DNA of 64,000 nt from DATJGS01 sp035494735 (GCA_035494735.1 DATJGS010000041.1:124001-188000); one strand, 5' to 3'; shown: positions 1 through 8,851, numbered from the stretch's first letter. Notes: generated from the sequence alone by a model not told the origin. Numbers and translations are program-made.

Positions 1-543
1 GTGTTGTTGCTCGCCGTCGGCGGATGTCTCGTCGGCAACTACAACCGTCTGGTGACGGGCAACGAGAACGTGAAGCAGTTGTGGGCGCAGGTCGACAATC
101 AGCTGCAGCGCCGCAACGACCTGATCGGCAACCTGGTCGAGACCGTGAAGGGCACGTCGATCCAGGAGCAGACCGTGTTCGGGGCGATCGCCGACGCGCG
201 CGCGCGCATGGCCGGCGCGCACACGCCGGAGCAGGGCATCGCGGCCGGACAGGCGATGGACGGCGCGCTCGGGCGACTGTTCGTCGTCGTCGAGAACTAC
301 CCTCAGCTCAAGAGCAACGAAGCGTACGTCCAGCTCATGGACGAACTGGCGGGCACGGAGAATCGCCTGGCTACGGAGCGCATGCGCTACAACCAGGCGG
401 TGCAGGGCTTCAACGTGATGGTCAAGCGCTTCCCCACGAACCTGTACGCGGCGGCGTTCAACTTCAAGGAAGCGCCGTATTACCAGGTTCCGGAGAGCGC
501 GCGGGCCGTGCCCAAGGTGGACTTCAGCGGGCTGAAGAAGTAG
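1..543 (+). CDS. lemA: LemA family lipoprotein-like protein, 5' end probably cut by the window
   Basis: LemA proteins are membrane-anchored helical proteins of unclear molecular role, with a short N-terminal anchor and the rest outside the inner membrane. The LemA signature is visible at residues 17-50: a Tyr-Asn near the start, ENVKQLWAQVDNQLQRRNDL, then NLVETVKG. The usual Pro of the DLIPNLV block is Gly here. A lipobox-like VGGC lies at residues 6-9. The frame opens with GTG at base 1, so the true start may lie upstream by some residues. Length (180 aa) is close to the family norm of about 185-200. It converges on the regulator gene ending at 620. Family assignment is firm; the start is not. 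Confidence 0.85.
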   Translation: MLLLAVGGCLVGNYNRLVTGNENVKQLWAQVDNQLQRRNDLIGNLVETVKGTSIQEQTVFGAIADARARMAGAHTPEQGIAAGQAMDGALGRLFVVVENYPQLKSNEAYVQLMDELAGTENRLATERMRYNQAVQGFNVMVKRFPTNLYAAAFNFKEAPYYQVPESARAVPKVDFSGLKK

Positions 544-554
544 CGAAGCCGCAT

Positions 555-613
555 CGCGACCGGCGCGGGGGCGTCGTCCGCATCGAGGAGGGCGCTCCCG
601 CCGTCGCGTTTCT
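555..613 (+). terminator. Possible terminator after lemA
   Basis: CGCGAC at 555-560 pairs with GTCGCG at 603-608, with further bulged GC pairing inside, followed by TTTCTCC. It sits 12 bases past the lemA stop and in front of a convergent gene. The stem is imperfect and the loop is long, so this is tentative. Confidence 0.3.
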
Positions 614-619
614 CCCCAG

Positions 620-2092
620 CTACGCCGCGCTGCCCGCGAGCCACACGGCCTCGCGGGCCGCGGCGCGCAGCGCCTGCAACGTGGCCGGATCGAGCGGCAC
701 CGCGAGGCTCGTGACGCTCTCCTCCAGCGCGTGCTCGAGCGGCGCCCCGCGCCGCCGCGCGGCGGCGAGGCGGCCGGCGACGTCGAGCAGGGCCGCGGCG
801 CGCGCGGCCTCGGGCGCGTCGTCCCGCTCGGACGGGACGCCGCGACCGGCGTCGCACAGGGCGAGCACTTCCGTGATCCGCCGCGTCGGATCGTTCGCGG
901 CCAGGCGTTCGAGCGCGGCGCGCAGACCGGGCTCGGCCACGCGCGCGCCGAGCGCGAGCGCGAGCGCGACGTGCGCGCGCAGGCGCGGCGGCAGCAGCGT
1001 GGCGCGCGCCGCGCGATCCACGACGGTCCAGGCCTCGCCGGAGTGCCCGCCGCGCGCGTCCGCGCCGACGAGCAGCTCGATCTGGTGGTCGAGCTGCTCG
1101 CGGAAACGTTGCGCCGTGGCCAACGCCGCGCCCGCGAGATCGCAGAGCCCGAGCAGCATCTCGGCATCGAGGCGCGTGTGCGCGCGGCCGTCGGCGCGCT
1201 CGTCGGTGACGAGCAGCCCTTCGAGCGTGCCGTCGCTCACGAGCGGCGCGACCAGCGCGGCCCCGCACGCCACGAGCGGCGGCACCTCCGGTCGCAACTC
1301 GGGCAAGCGTTCGAGCTCGCGTTCCAGCGCGGGCCGCCCGAGCGCGAGCAGCAGCGTGGCGAGCGGGCCCTGACGCGGGATCGACAGGGCCGCGAAGCGT
1401 TCCAGTCCGTCACCGCGCACCGCGTGCGCGGCCAGATCGCCGTCCGCGCCGGGCAGCAGCAGCGCGAGCGTCTGCACGCCGAGCCGGCTCTGCACTTCGA
1501 GCAGGAAGCGGCGCGCGACTTCGTCCACGTCGAGCGTGCGCGAGAAGTCGCGCCCCGGGCCGTACGCGAGTTCGCGCAGGCGTTGCTCGCGCTGCGCCTC
1601 GACCAGCGAACGACGCGCCTCGTCCTGGGCGCGATGCAGCTCGCGCTCCAGCTCGCGCGTGCGGCGGCGCGCGTCGCGCCCCTCGGCGGAGCGCGCGAGC
1701 AGGCGTCGCGAGCGCGCGATGAGTTCCTTCGGCGAAAACGGCTTCGCGAGGTAGTCGTCGGCGCCGGCCTGCAGGCCGGCGACCCGCGCTTCGGTCTCCG
1801 ACGCGGCGGAGACCAGGATGATCGGCAGGTGGAACTGTTCCGGATCGCGGCGCACCGCCTCGCACACTTCGAGGCCGCTGCGCTTGGGCAGGCGGACGTC
1901 GAGCACGAGCAAGTCCGGGTGCTCGACGTGCGCCTTCTTGATCGCCTCGTCGCCGTCGACCGCCGTCCACACCTTGAAGCCGTGCGCCGAGAACGCGACC
2001 TCGAGCAGTTCGAGCACGCGCCGATCGTCGTCGACCACGAGCACGCTGGGCGGCCCCTCGCGCGCGCGGTCCACGGGCCGCTCGGAACTCAC
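620..2092 (-). CDS. Response regulator with REC domain, coiled coil and GAF-like region
   Basis: 490 residues. An N-terminal receiver domain (about residues 15-130) has the acidic pair DDD at 21-23, the phospho-acceptor Asp65 in LLVLDVRLP and Lys117 in YLAKPF, so it should be phosphorylatable. A charged coiled coil follows (about 135-180). Then comes a GAF-like segment (about 185-340) and an Ala/Arg-rich helical tail. There is no DNA-binding or GGDEF output domain, so output is probably protein-protein. The GTG start overlaps the stop of the upstream CheA-like gene as GTGA (2089-2092), implying translational coupling. Last gene of a three-gene chemosensory-like operon. REC is certain; GAF is inferred from pattern. 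Confidence 0.82.
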   Translation of the reverse strand: MSSERPVDRAREGPPSVLVVDDDRRVLELLEVAFSAHGFKVWTAVDGDEAIKKAHVEHPDLLVLDVRLPKRSGLEVCEAVRRDPEQFHLPIILVSAASETEARVAGLQAGADDYLAKPFSPKELIARSRRLLARSAEGRDARRRTRELERELHRAQDEARRSLVEAQREQRLRELAYGPGRDFSRTLDVDEVARRFLLEVQSRLGVQTLALLLPGADGDLAAHAVRGDGLERFAALSIPRQGPLATLLLALGRPALERELERLPELRPEVPPLVACGAALVAPLVSDGTLEGLLVTDERADGRAHTRLDAEMLLGLCDLAGAALATAQRFREQLDHQIELLVGADARGGHSGEAWTVVDRAARATLLPPRLRAHVALALALGARVAEPGLRAALERLAANDPTRRITEVLALCDAGRGVPSERDDAPEAARAAALLDVAGRLAAARRRGAPLEHALEESVTSLAVPLDPATLQALRAAAREAVWLAGSAA

Positions 2093-3993
2093 GAGCGCCC
2101 TCGGGCCGGCAGGTCGGCCTGCGCCAGCACGGCGCGCACGGCGTCGACCTCGAAGGGCTTCCGCAAGGCGCGGGTCACGCCGGCGCGCTCGGCCTCGCGC
2201 GCGTCGTCGGCGTCGCGCACGAGGGCGACGAGGCGCTCGCGGTCGGCGCCGCGCTCGAGCAGCGCCGTGAACAGCGCGGCGCCGAAGGCGTCGGGCAGCG
2301 CGACGTCCAGGAAGACCAGATCCCAATCGCCGGGCGCGAACGTCTCGAACAGTTCGGCCGCGGTGTGGATCGGGAACACGCGAAAGCCCGCCTGCTCCAG
2401 ATGGCGCGACAGGAACATCGAGGCGAGCAGCGAATCCTCGACGACGAGCGCGCGCCACGGCGCGGGCGTCGCGACGGGCGCGGGCGTCGCCACGGGTGCG
2501 GGCGCGGCCACGGGCGCGGGCGCGGCCTCGGGGGCCGGCTCGAGCGCCTCGAAGGACGAGGCCATGGGCGCGAGCGCCGCGCCGAGCGCGGCCGCGAGGC
2601 CCGGGGCCACCTCGGCGCCGGCGTCGACCTCGGTGACCACCTCCAGCGGCTCGACCCGCGACGCGTCGAGCCACTCGAGGGGCGCCGGCTCCAGCGCCTC
2701 GGGCTCCGTCGTCTCGACGGCGTCCGCCTCGATCGTCTCGGTGACCGATGCCGGCGCGGCCGGTTCCGCGACGTCCGGCGTTTCGAGCGCGGGCCATTCG
2801 CCCATGCGCGCTTCGGCCACGTCGGATTCGGGCTCCGCGGTCTCGAGCGGCAGCGGCTCGGCGTCCACGATCGTCGGCAGCCCATGCGTATCGGCGTCCC
2901 CCGCGCCCGCCTCGGCGCGCGGCGTCTCGGGCGGCGCCGTCATCGCGAACGACGTGAGCGTCGGCAGCGCGATGTCGGCGAGAAGTCGCTCGGGATCCGC
3001 CAGCCAGAACAGCGTGCCCTCGTCGCTGCGCACCTGCCGGTCCCAACCGGGCGCGGGCGCCGCGGCGGAAGCGTCGACGACGTCGCCCGGGAGCCGCCAG
3101 ATGACGCGTTCGGCGCGCAACCACGCGCGTTTGAGTCCGAGGCCGACGAGCACGTACGGGGTCTCGGGCGCGCCGGGCGCGGGTGCACCGAACGGCGCGA
3201 TCTCGGGGGCCGTCGGCTCCGCGGGGGCCGCGCGCATCTGGATGCGCAGGACCGCGTGCCAGGGCAGCGCGAGTTTCACGCCGGCGTGTTCGATCATCAG
3301 GAACGCGTCGCGCGATCCGAACGTGGGCACGCGGATCACCCAACGACCGCTCGAAGGCGTCACCGGCTCGGGCCCGATGCTGCCGCCCGCCTCGCTCACG
3401 ATCTGTTGCGCGGCCATCAGCCCCGCGGCGTTCGGGGCGGGGGCGCGCACTTCGAGCGCGCCTTCATCGAGACGCAGATCGAGCGGCCGGCGGCTCGCCG
3501 GATCGAAGACCCAGTCGAGCGCGGCGCGCAACGCGGCCGCGACCGGCATGCGCAGTCGCGCGACGGGCAGTTCGGTCGCGCCGCGCGTCACGCGGATCGG
3601 CCAGTCGGCGAGGACGTCCTGAACGGTGCGCGTCACGACTTCGCCGCCCTGGAGCGGCGCGCTCCACTCGAGGCCTTCGAGTTCGGCGGCGAGCGCGGCG
3701 AGCTCACGATCTCCGCGCCGGAACGCCTCGAGGCCGGCTTCGCCTTCGGCGAGATCCACGATGCGCTCCATGCGCTCGAGCAGTGGTCCGGCCTCGGCGG
3801 GGCGCTCGCCGGCCTTCCAGCGCTCCATCACTTCGAGCGCGCGTAGCAGCCCGCCGAGCGACAGCATGTGCGCGAGATCGCGGGCGCGCGCCCGGGCGCG
3901 GGTCGTCGCGCCGGGAGACAGGGCGGGCGCCAGCGCGTCGATCAGGCTGCGCGCGATCTCGCGCGAAGTCGCCTCCGCCTCCGGATCGGTCAC
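2089..3993 (-). CDS. Degenerate CheA-like protein: CheW-like region plus C-terminal REC
   Basis: 634 residues. Residues 1-110 are helical and HPt-like but lack a clear phospho-His. Residues 120-230 resemble a histidine-kinase ATPase fold (LRLDEGALEVRAPAPNAAG), yet the N-box Asn and G-boxes are not recognisable. Residues 235-370 look like a CheW/P5 domain (DAFLMIEHAGVKLALPW). An Ala/Pro/Glu-rich linker (370-510) leads to a receiver domain (513-634) with acidic ED, Asp563 in LVFLDVALP and Lys612 in RKPF. I infer a pseudokinase scaffold that places a receiver at an MCP array. The GTG start overlaps the upstream stop as GTGA (3990-3993). REC is firm; the CheA relationship is moderate. Confidence 0.7.
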   Translation of the reverse strand: MTDPEAEATSREIARSLIDALAPALSPGATTRARARARDLAHMLSLGGLLRALEVMERWKAGERPAEAGPLLERMERIVDLAEGEAGLEAFRRGDRELAALAAELEGLEWSAPLQGGEVVTRTVQDVLADWPIRVTRGATELPVARLRMPVAAALRAALDWVFDPASRRPLDLRLDEGALEVRAPAPNAAGLMAAQQIVSEAGGSIGPEPVTPSSGRWVIRVPTFGSRDAFLMIEHAGVKLALPWHAVLRIQMRAAPAEPTAPEIAPFGAPAPGAPETPYVLVGLGLKRAWLRAERVIWRLPGDVVDASAAAPAPGWDRQVRSDEGTLFWLADPERLLADIALPTLTSFAMTAPPETPRAEAGAGDADTHGLPTIVDAEPLPLETAEPESDVAEARMGEWPALETPDVAEPAAPASVTETIEADAVETTEPEALEPAPLEWLDASRVEPLEVVTEVDAGAEVAPGLAAALGAALAPMASSFEALEPAPEAAPAPVAAPAPVATPAPVATPAPWRALVVEDSLLASMFLSRHLEQAGFRVFPIHTAAELFETFAPGDWDLVFLDVALPDAFGAALFTALLERGADRERLVALVRDADDAREAERAGVTRALRKPFEVDAVRAVLAQADLPARGRS

Positions 3994-5429
3994 GAGTGCT
4001 CCCCTCGCTCGCGCGGGTCGGACGGCTCTTCGGCCGCGTCGTCGCGATCCAGCAGGCGGAGTCGGGCGGCGGGCGACGACTCGCCGCCGCTCGCGGGACC
4101 CGCCGCGAGATCCTCGCCCGTGAACGCGCGCACACCTTCGCCGAGTCTCGCCGCGGCTTCTTCGAGCCGTCGCGCCAGGCGTTGCGCGGCGCGCGACGTG
4201 CGTTCGCCGGCCGCCGAGAGCTGCTCGCCCTTGCGCGTCGCGTCCTGCACCATCTCGCGCGTGCGCTCCAGCACGTGTCGCAACTCCTCGAGCCGCGGCG
4301 CGCCGCTCGCCGCCGGCATGGGAACGTCCAGCGCGCGCGCGACGCGGTCACGCACCGCGGTCATGCGCAGGTTCGCCCGCTCGGCGTCGGTCTCGACGTC
4401 GCGCGCCAGTTCGGCGACGCGGTCGGTCGCGGCCCGCACGTCACGGACCAGGACCTTGAGCGCATCGCCGGTCTCCGGCACGGGCTCGGACTGCAAGCGC
4501 CCGGCGACGGCTTCGAGCGCGATGAGCGTCGCGCGATTCGCGACGCGCTGCACCAGGTCCGAGATCTCGTGCACCTTGAGCATGCCCTCGGAGAGCAGGG
4601 CCACGCTCGCCCCCGACGCTTCGATCAGTTCCTCCAGCGCGCGCGAGATGGAACTGCGGTACGCCTCGAGCGCGTCGCCGCCGTCGTCTCCGGGCGGACC
4701 GGCGAGCGCCTGCTCCAGGTCGCCGTGCAGCCGGTGCAACTCGCGCAGCGTGGTGAGCAGCGCGGTCGCTTCCACGAATCCGCGCTCCGCCTGCTCCGCG
4801 CTCTCGCGCGCGTCGGGGAGCGTGACGCCGAGATCGTTTCCCGCCCCCCGCAGCCCCTCGGCCGCTTCGCCGACGCGAGAGCGCCCGCGCGTCACGGCGC
4901 GTTCGACCGCGGCGACCATGGCGGCGAGCGCCCCCGGCGCCAGCGGCGGCGATTGCCACGGCGCGCCGCCTTCGTCGCGCTCGAGCGATTCGCGCACGCG
5001 CGACAAGTCGGACAGCAGTTGCGCGTGCTCGGTGCCGGTGCGCGCCTGCTGGCGCTGACGCGAAAGCAGTTCCTGGATGCGCTCGGCGAGCTCGCCGAGT
5101 TCACCCCAGCCCGGCGGCAGTCCGCGCAGCGCGGTCGGCTCGCCGCCCGCCATGCCGCGGGCCAGGACGCGCACCTGCCGCACGATGCCGCGATCGAGCC
5201 ACAGCGCGGCCGCGAGGCCGAGCAGCACGCCGCCTCCGGCGATCACCGGCAGCCAGACCCAACGCGTCTCCGGGTCCAGGGTGGCGGAGCCGGGATTCCA
5301 TCGAGACGCCACCCACCACAGCGCGACGGAGGTGAGCAGCGACGACGCCAGGCAGGCCAGCCAGACTCGGGAGCGGAGCCCGCGGCCGGGCGGAGGATCG
5401 GGAAGGGAAGGGCGGGGACGGCTAGCCAT
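3990..5429 (-). CDS. Methyl-accepting chemotaxis-like transducer
   Basis: 479 residues, inner membrane. Two membrane segments (about 22-42 and 60-80) enclose a very short periplasmic stretch, so there is no real ligand domain. A HAMP-like linker and long coiled coil follow. Around residues 285-345 the sequence EISDLVQRVANRATLIALEA and then DALKVLVRDVRAATDRVAEL matches the layout of the MCP tip (IA-QTNLLALNAA ... FAVVA-EVR-LA) with diverged contact residues. First gene of the operon with the CheA-like and REC-GAF genes. It probably signals from within the membrane or cytoplasm rather than sensing a periplasmic ligand. ATG start at 5429, with a sigma-54-like box about 70 bases upstream. Confidence 0.75.
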   Translation of the reverse strand: MASRPRPSLPDPPPGRGLRSRVWLACLASSLLTSVALWWVASRWNPGSATLDPETRWVWLPVIAGGGVLLGLAAALWLDRGIVRQVRVLARGMAGGEPTALRGLPPGWGELGELAERIQELLSRQRQQARTGTEHAQLLSDLSRVRESLERDEGGAPWQSPPLAPGALAAMVAAVERAVTRGRSRVGEAAEGLRGAGNDLGVTLPDARESAEQAERGFVEATALLTTLRELHRLHGDLEQALAGPPGDDGGDALEAYRSSISRALEELIEASGASVALLSEGMLKVHEISDLVQRVANRATLIALEAVAGRLQSEPVPETGDALKVLVRDVRAATDRVAELARDVETDAERANLRMTAVRDRVARALDVPMPAASGAPRLEELRHVLERTREMVQDATRKGEQLSAAGERTSRAAQRLARRLEEAAARLGEGVRAFTGEDLAAGPASGGESSPAARLRLLDRDDAAEEPSDPRERGEHS

Positions 5430-5499
5430 GGATGCGGACTCCGACCCGAAGTCCGGCGGCCCTCGATGGGATGGGGTGGGTACTCACGTCCCACCTTCT

Positions 5500-5515
5500 C
5501 GCAAGCAATGTGCCC
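5500..5515 (-). promoter_or_regulatory. Sigma-54-like -24/-12 box for the chemosensory operon
   Basis: Reading leftward the sequence is GGGCACATTGCTTGCG. It keeps the invariant GG-N10-GC spacing of RpoN promoters and matches GGCAC at -24 and TTGC at -12. The predicted start is about 60 bases ahead of the ATG at 5429. GC-rich DNA makes chance matches likely, so this is a candidate only. Confidence 0.4.
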
Positions 5516-5915
5516 CCCATGGGGCAGAAAACGCGGCTCGGCGAACGGTCCTGGGTGCGAGTGGATCGGGGCCTCCGCGGCCGCCCGACATGCAGATTGC
5601 GAATCTCCCGGCAAACTGCGAACGCGCCTCCTATCGCGGTGTCCCGCACCTGAATCGCGGGTCCGAGGCAGTAAACATTCTTTCGTCCAAGTGAAGCGCA
5701 TTGCGAGTTGTGGTGCCTTCGGAATCTCCTGCCGGACGTTACTGACCGAGAGTGGGGCATCACCTTGGAGCGCCCCGACGCGGGGGAACTCGCCCAAAGC
5801 GGGGGTTGGCTCACTCGAAGTCACGCTCCCTAGAAGGCTTGGCTCTCCCGAATCGGGATCTCGCAAGTGGCGCCCGGCACCCCGGCTCGGCCACGCCTGG
5901 GTGCTGGAACCCGAG

Positions 5916-5931
5916 TGGCATGCGCGATGCA
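5916..5931 (+). promoter_or_regulatory. Sigma-54-like -24/-12 box for the gene at 6004
   Basis: TGGCATGCGCGATGCA matches TGGCAC(G)-N4-TTGCA with two differences and keeps GG-N10-GC spacing. The implied start lies about 60 bases before the ATG at 6004. It mirrors the leftward box in the same intergenic region. Confidence 0.4.
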
Positions 5932-6003
5932 AGGGACTCCTTCGAAGATACGTGCCCGGCCTTCGACTTCTCAAGCTTCCCGGCACGCCGAACTGGAGTC
6001 CCC

Positions 6004-6768
6004 ATGAACCCCCGCCACTATGTCGATCTCAAGGAAACGAGCCGGGATCTCCAGCCGACCTATTACTTCATGATCAACTGTCTGCTCTACAGCCGCATGG
6101 AAACCGGGCTCGTGAGCAACCAGGACTTCTACGACGAGGACGTCAACGTCTACCTGGCGCACCTGCTCCACTCGTTCATCAACCCCGAGTATGTCGAGCA
6201 GTCGCGCAAGTTCCTGTCGAAGTACGACACCGACGTCTTCCGCCGCCTCGCGCACTCCAACGACGCGCGGCTCAAGTACCAGATCTACAAGACGAACGCG
6301 GACTTCCTGCTGATCTCGATCGGCATCTTCGACAATCCGACGGCCGCCGCGGTCGCGGCGCGGCGCCACCAGCCGAGCGAAGAGGCGTACATCGGGCGCG
6401 GCAAGACGTACTACCACTTCGCGTACTCGTACGGTCAGCAGGTGCACCGCAAGAACGCGGGCGTGCCCGACGTGCTCGAGAAGCTGTCGGTGGGCTTCGA
6501 GAAGTACCTGCGCATCCTGTCGCACATGCGCGGCGAATACCTCGATCTCATGACCCGCCTGTCCCAGGGCGAGGTCTATCACCTCGAGCGCTCGCTCGAC
6601 GAGCACTCGCAGCGCGAGCTGCTGCGCGTCAAGCAGGACGAGTTGCTCGAGCTGTACACGGCGTGGAAGAGCGAGCCGACGCGTGAGGCCGAGGCGAACC
6701 TGGAACGCGTGGTCGACGAGATCCGCCAGATCAACCCCGAGTTCAAGTTTCAACTGCCGAAGCGATAG
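6004..6768 (+). CDS. Hypothetical cytoplasmic helical protein
   Basis: 254 residues, no family recognised. There is no signal peptide or membrane segment. It is rich in Tyr, Arg, Asp and Glu, with long predicted helices and conserved-looking blocks such as YYFMINCLLYSRMETG near residue 20 and KYLRILSHMRGEYLDLM near 162. Codon use and low Ala/Arg bias support a real protein. An in-frame ATG at 5752 is rejected in favour of the ATG at 6004, which has GGAG nine bases upstream; the extension reads as shadow sequence. It stands alone, divergent from the chemosensory operon, and ends in a GC-rich hairpin at 6789. Confidence 0.8.
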   Translation: MNPRHYVDLKETSRDLQPTYYFMINCLLYSRMETGLVSNQDFYDEDVNVYLAHLLHSFINPEYVEQSRKFLSKYDTDVFRRLAHSNDARLKYQIYKTNADFLLISIGIFDNPTAAAVAARRHQPSEEAYIGRGKTYYHFAYSYGQQVHRKNAGVPDVLEKLSVGFEKYLRILSHMRGEYLDLMTRLSQGEVYHLERSLDEHSQRELLRVKQDELLELYTAWKSEPTREAEANLERVVDEIRQINPEFKFQLPKR

Positions 6769-6788
6769 TCCAGTCGCGGGTAGGCAGC

Positions 6789-6824
6789 GGGCCCCGGAGG
6801 AACAACTTCGGGGCCCAAGTTGTT
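6789..6824. terminator. Terminator with two interleaved perfect inverted repeats
   Basis: GGGCCCCG (6789-6796) pairs with CGGGGCCC (6809-6816) and is followed by AAGTTGTTTC. AACAACTT (6801-6808) pairs equally perfectly with AAGTTGTT (6817-6824). The two 8-bp stems interleave and cannot both form as simple hairpins. It lies between convergent genes and may stop transcription from both sides. Confidence 0.65.
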
Positions 6825-6862
6825 TCAGCGGGGAGAGAGTCCGGGCGGCGCCGTCTCGCGAA

Positions 6863-8851
6863 TCAGTGGACCTGGGCGGCGCCCATCGGCTGCGCGACGA
6901 GATCCGACTCGTGGGCGGCGGGAGCGGGCGGAACCGACGACGCGTCACGCGCGCACCACGCCTCCGCCCACATCTGCAGGCTGAGCAGCGCCCACAGCGT
7001 GCGCCCGCGCTCGGCGTGCCCCGACAGATGCTCGTCGAGCACGCGTCCCACCGCGTCGGGATCGAGCACGCCGGCGCGCGCCACCCGGCCGTATGCGAGC
7101 CGCGAACGGACGAGGGCGGCCAGGGGCCCTCGCGCCCACACCGAGAACGGCGGCGAGAAGCCCTGCTTGCGCCGGTGCAGCAGCTTCTCGGGCAGCAGGT
7201 CGTGGGCCGCGCGCTTGAGCGCCCACTTGCCGACGGCGCCGCGCAGTCGCGCCTTCTCGGGCAGCGCGAACGCGAACTCGATGAGATCGTGCTGCAGGAA
7301 CGGCGCGCGCGACTCGACGCCATGCGCCATCGCGCAGCGATCGACCTTCGTCAGCAGATCGCCGCTCAGGTACGTCTCGAAGTCGAGGAACTGGTACTCG
7401 GTCAGCCGCGGCGAACGGGCGCGCGCACCGGCGCCGGCCCGCTCGAGCGCCGCGGCGAACGCGTCGACGTGGGCGAGCGGCGCGCGCGGCGCGACACGGG
7501 CACGCAGCCCGGGCGCGAGCAGCGACAGCGCCTCGTCGGGCCGCGACGTCCCGAACCAGGACAGATGGCGCTCGAACGGCGGCAGCGCCGCCGACTCGAG
7601 GAAGCGATCGAGGAAGTGCGCCACGCTCAGGTGGGTGTGCTTCGGGCGGGCGGCGCGGGCCAACGCGTGCAGCGTCCCGCGGTAGGGGAGCATCGCCGCC
7701 CAGCTCGCCCAGCGATGGCCGAAGTACGTCGGGTAGCCGGCGAACAGCTCGTCGCCGCCCTCGCCGGTCAGCACGACCGGGACGTGACGCGACGCCAGGC
7801 GCGCGATCGCCCAGGTCGGCAACAGGCTGGGATCGCCGAGCGGCTGGTCCATCGTGCTCGCGAACGACTCCAGCGCCTCTTCGCCGCCGGCCCGCGACAG
7901 CGTGAGTTCGTGGTGGTCCGAGCGGATCAGCTGCGCGACCTGGCGCGCGTATCCCGACTCGTCGTAGCCGCGCTCGGTCAGGCGCAGGCAGAACGTGGGC
8001 AGTCGGCGGCCGCTCTCGGCCGCGGCCAGCACGGCGACGAGACTGGAATCGACGCCGCCCGACAGGAACACGCCGAACGGCACTTCGTCCGGCATGCGCG
8101 AGCGCACGGCCCGGCGCAGGGCCTCGCGCGTGCGCGCCGGCGCTTCGGCCACGGAGACCGCCGTCCGGCGCGGCGGATCCCACGGGCGCCAGTAGCGTAC
8201 GCGGCGCTCGGCGCCGGCCTCGAACGTGACGACGTGCGCGGGCGGCACCTGGCGGAGCGATGCGAACGCGCAGTCCTCGCCCGCGAAGTAGCCGTGCACC
8301 AGATAGCGCGCGAGCGCCTCGGGCGCCGGATCGCGCGACACCCAGGGCAGTGCGGCCAGCGCGCCCGGTTCCGACGCGAACGCCAGCCCCTTCACGCTCG
8401 AGCTCACGAACAGCGGCTTCTCGCCGGCGCGGTCGCGCACCAGCGTCAGCCGGCGCACGCGCGCGTCCCATACCGCAATCGCGAACATGCCGTCCAGCTG
8501 GTCCGGGAACGCGAGCCCTTCCGTTTCGTACAGCGCGGGCAGGACCGCCGTGTCGACGCCCTCTTCGACCACGTGCCCGCGGCGCAGCAGCTCCCCGCGC
8601 AGGGCGCGATGATTGTAGATCTCGCCGTTCATCACCGCGTGCACGGTGCCTTCCGGGTTGCGCGCGATCTGCGCCGGCGTGCGCGGCGCGACGATCGCCA
8701 GCCGGCTCAGGCCGAGCGTGACGCCGCCCTCGCCCCACACCGCGACGCCGCTCGGGCCGCGATGGCCGAGCGCGCGGAGCATGCGCGCGACGTGGTGCGC
8801 GCGCTCCTCGTCGGTCATGCCCGATGCCCAGAGTCCGGCGATGCCACACAT
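6863..8851 (-). CDS. asnB: Asparagine synthase (glutamine-hydrolysing)
   Basis: 662 residues. The N-terminal class II glutamine amidotransferase domain starts MCGIAG with catalytic Cys2 and contains the GEIYNH loop (76-81) and a glutaminase Asp near GVDTAVL. The C-terminal synthetase domain has the PP-loop SGGVDSS (264-270), TGEGGDELFAGY and SRAPFLQHDL. The start is fixed by Cys2 at 8851; the frame is open further but unlikely. It would make asparagine from aspartate, ATP and glutamine. Since it follows an ArnT-like glycosyltransferase by 29 bases, an amidotransferase role in surface polysaccharide decoration is possible. A terminator-like hairpin lies downstream. Confidence 0.93.
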   Translation of the reverse strand: MCGIAGLWASGMTDEERAHHVARMLRALGHRGPSGVAVWGEGGVTLGLSRLAIVAPRTPAQIARNPEGTVHAVMNGEIYNHRALRGELLRRGHVVEEGVDTAVLPALYETEGLAFPDQLDGMFAIAVWDARVRRLTLVRDRAGEKPLFVSSSVKGLAFASEPGALAALPWVSRDPAPEALARYLVHGYFAGEDCAFASLRQVPPAHVVTFEAGAERRVRYWRPWDPPRRTAVSVAEAPARTREALRRAVRSRMPDEVPFGVFLSGGVDSSLVAVLAAAESGRRLPTFCLRLTERGYDESGYARQVAQLIRSDHHELTLSRAGGEEALESFASTMDQPLGDPSLLPTWAIARLASRHVPVVLTGEGGDELFAGYPTYFGHRWASWAAMLPYRGTLHALARAARPKHTHLSVAHFLDRFLESAALPPFERHLSWFGTSRPDEALSLLAPGLRARVAPRAPLAHVDAFAAALERAGAGARARSPRLTEYQFLDFETYLSGDLLTKVDRCAMAHGVESRAPFLQHDLIEFAFALPEKARLRGAVGKWALKRAAHDLLPEKLLHRRKQGFSPPFSVWARGPLAALVRSRLAYGRVARAGVLDPDAVGRVLDEHLSGHAERGRTLWALLSLQMWAEAWCARDASSVPPAPAAHESDLVAQPMGAAQVH

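Larger units (their letters stand above)
5430..6003. other. 574-base divergent intergenic region
   Basis: No gene with believable composition is seen here. It separates the leftward MCP-like operon from the rightward gene at 6004. It holds two sigma-54-like boxes facing outward (listed separately) and a TGCCCC-CCAT-GGGGCA hairpin at 5511-5526 that overlaps the leftward box. Two loosely similar stretches near 5535 and 5885 share CTGGGTGC-type words. The length leaves room for an enhancer-binding protein site, but none is obvious. Confidence 0.6.

Noticed and set aside
5752..6003. N-terminal extension of the gene at 6004
   Set aside because: No Shine-Dalgarno at 5752, shadow-like composition, and it runs through the promoter candidate.
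3183..6686. Long rightward open frame across the chemosensory operon and the orphan gene
   Set aside because: Arg-Ala-Gly-Pro rich shadow composition spanning a clear intergenic region and well-supported genes on other frames.
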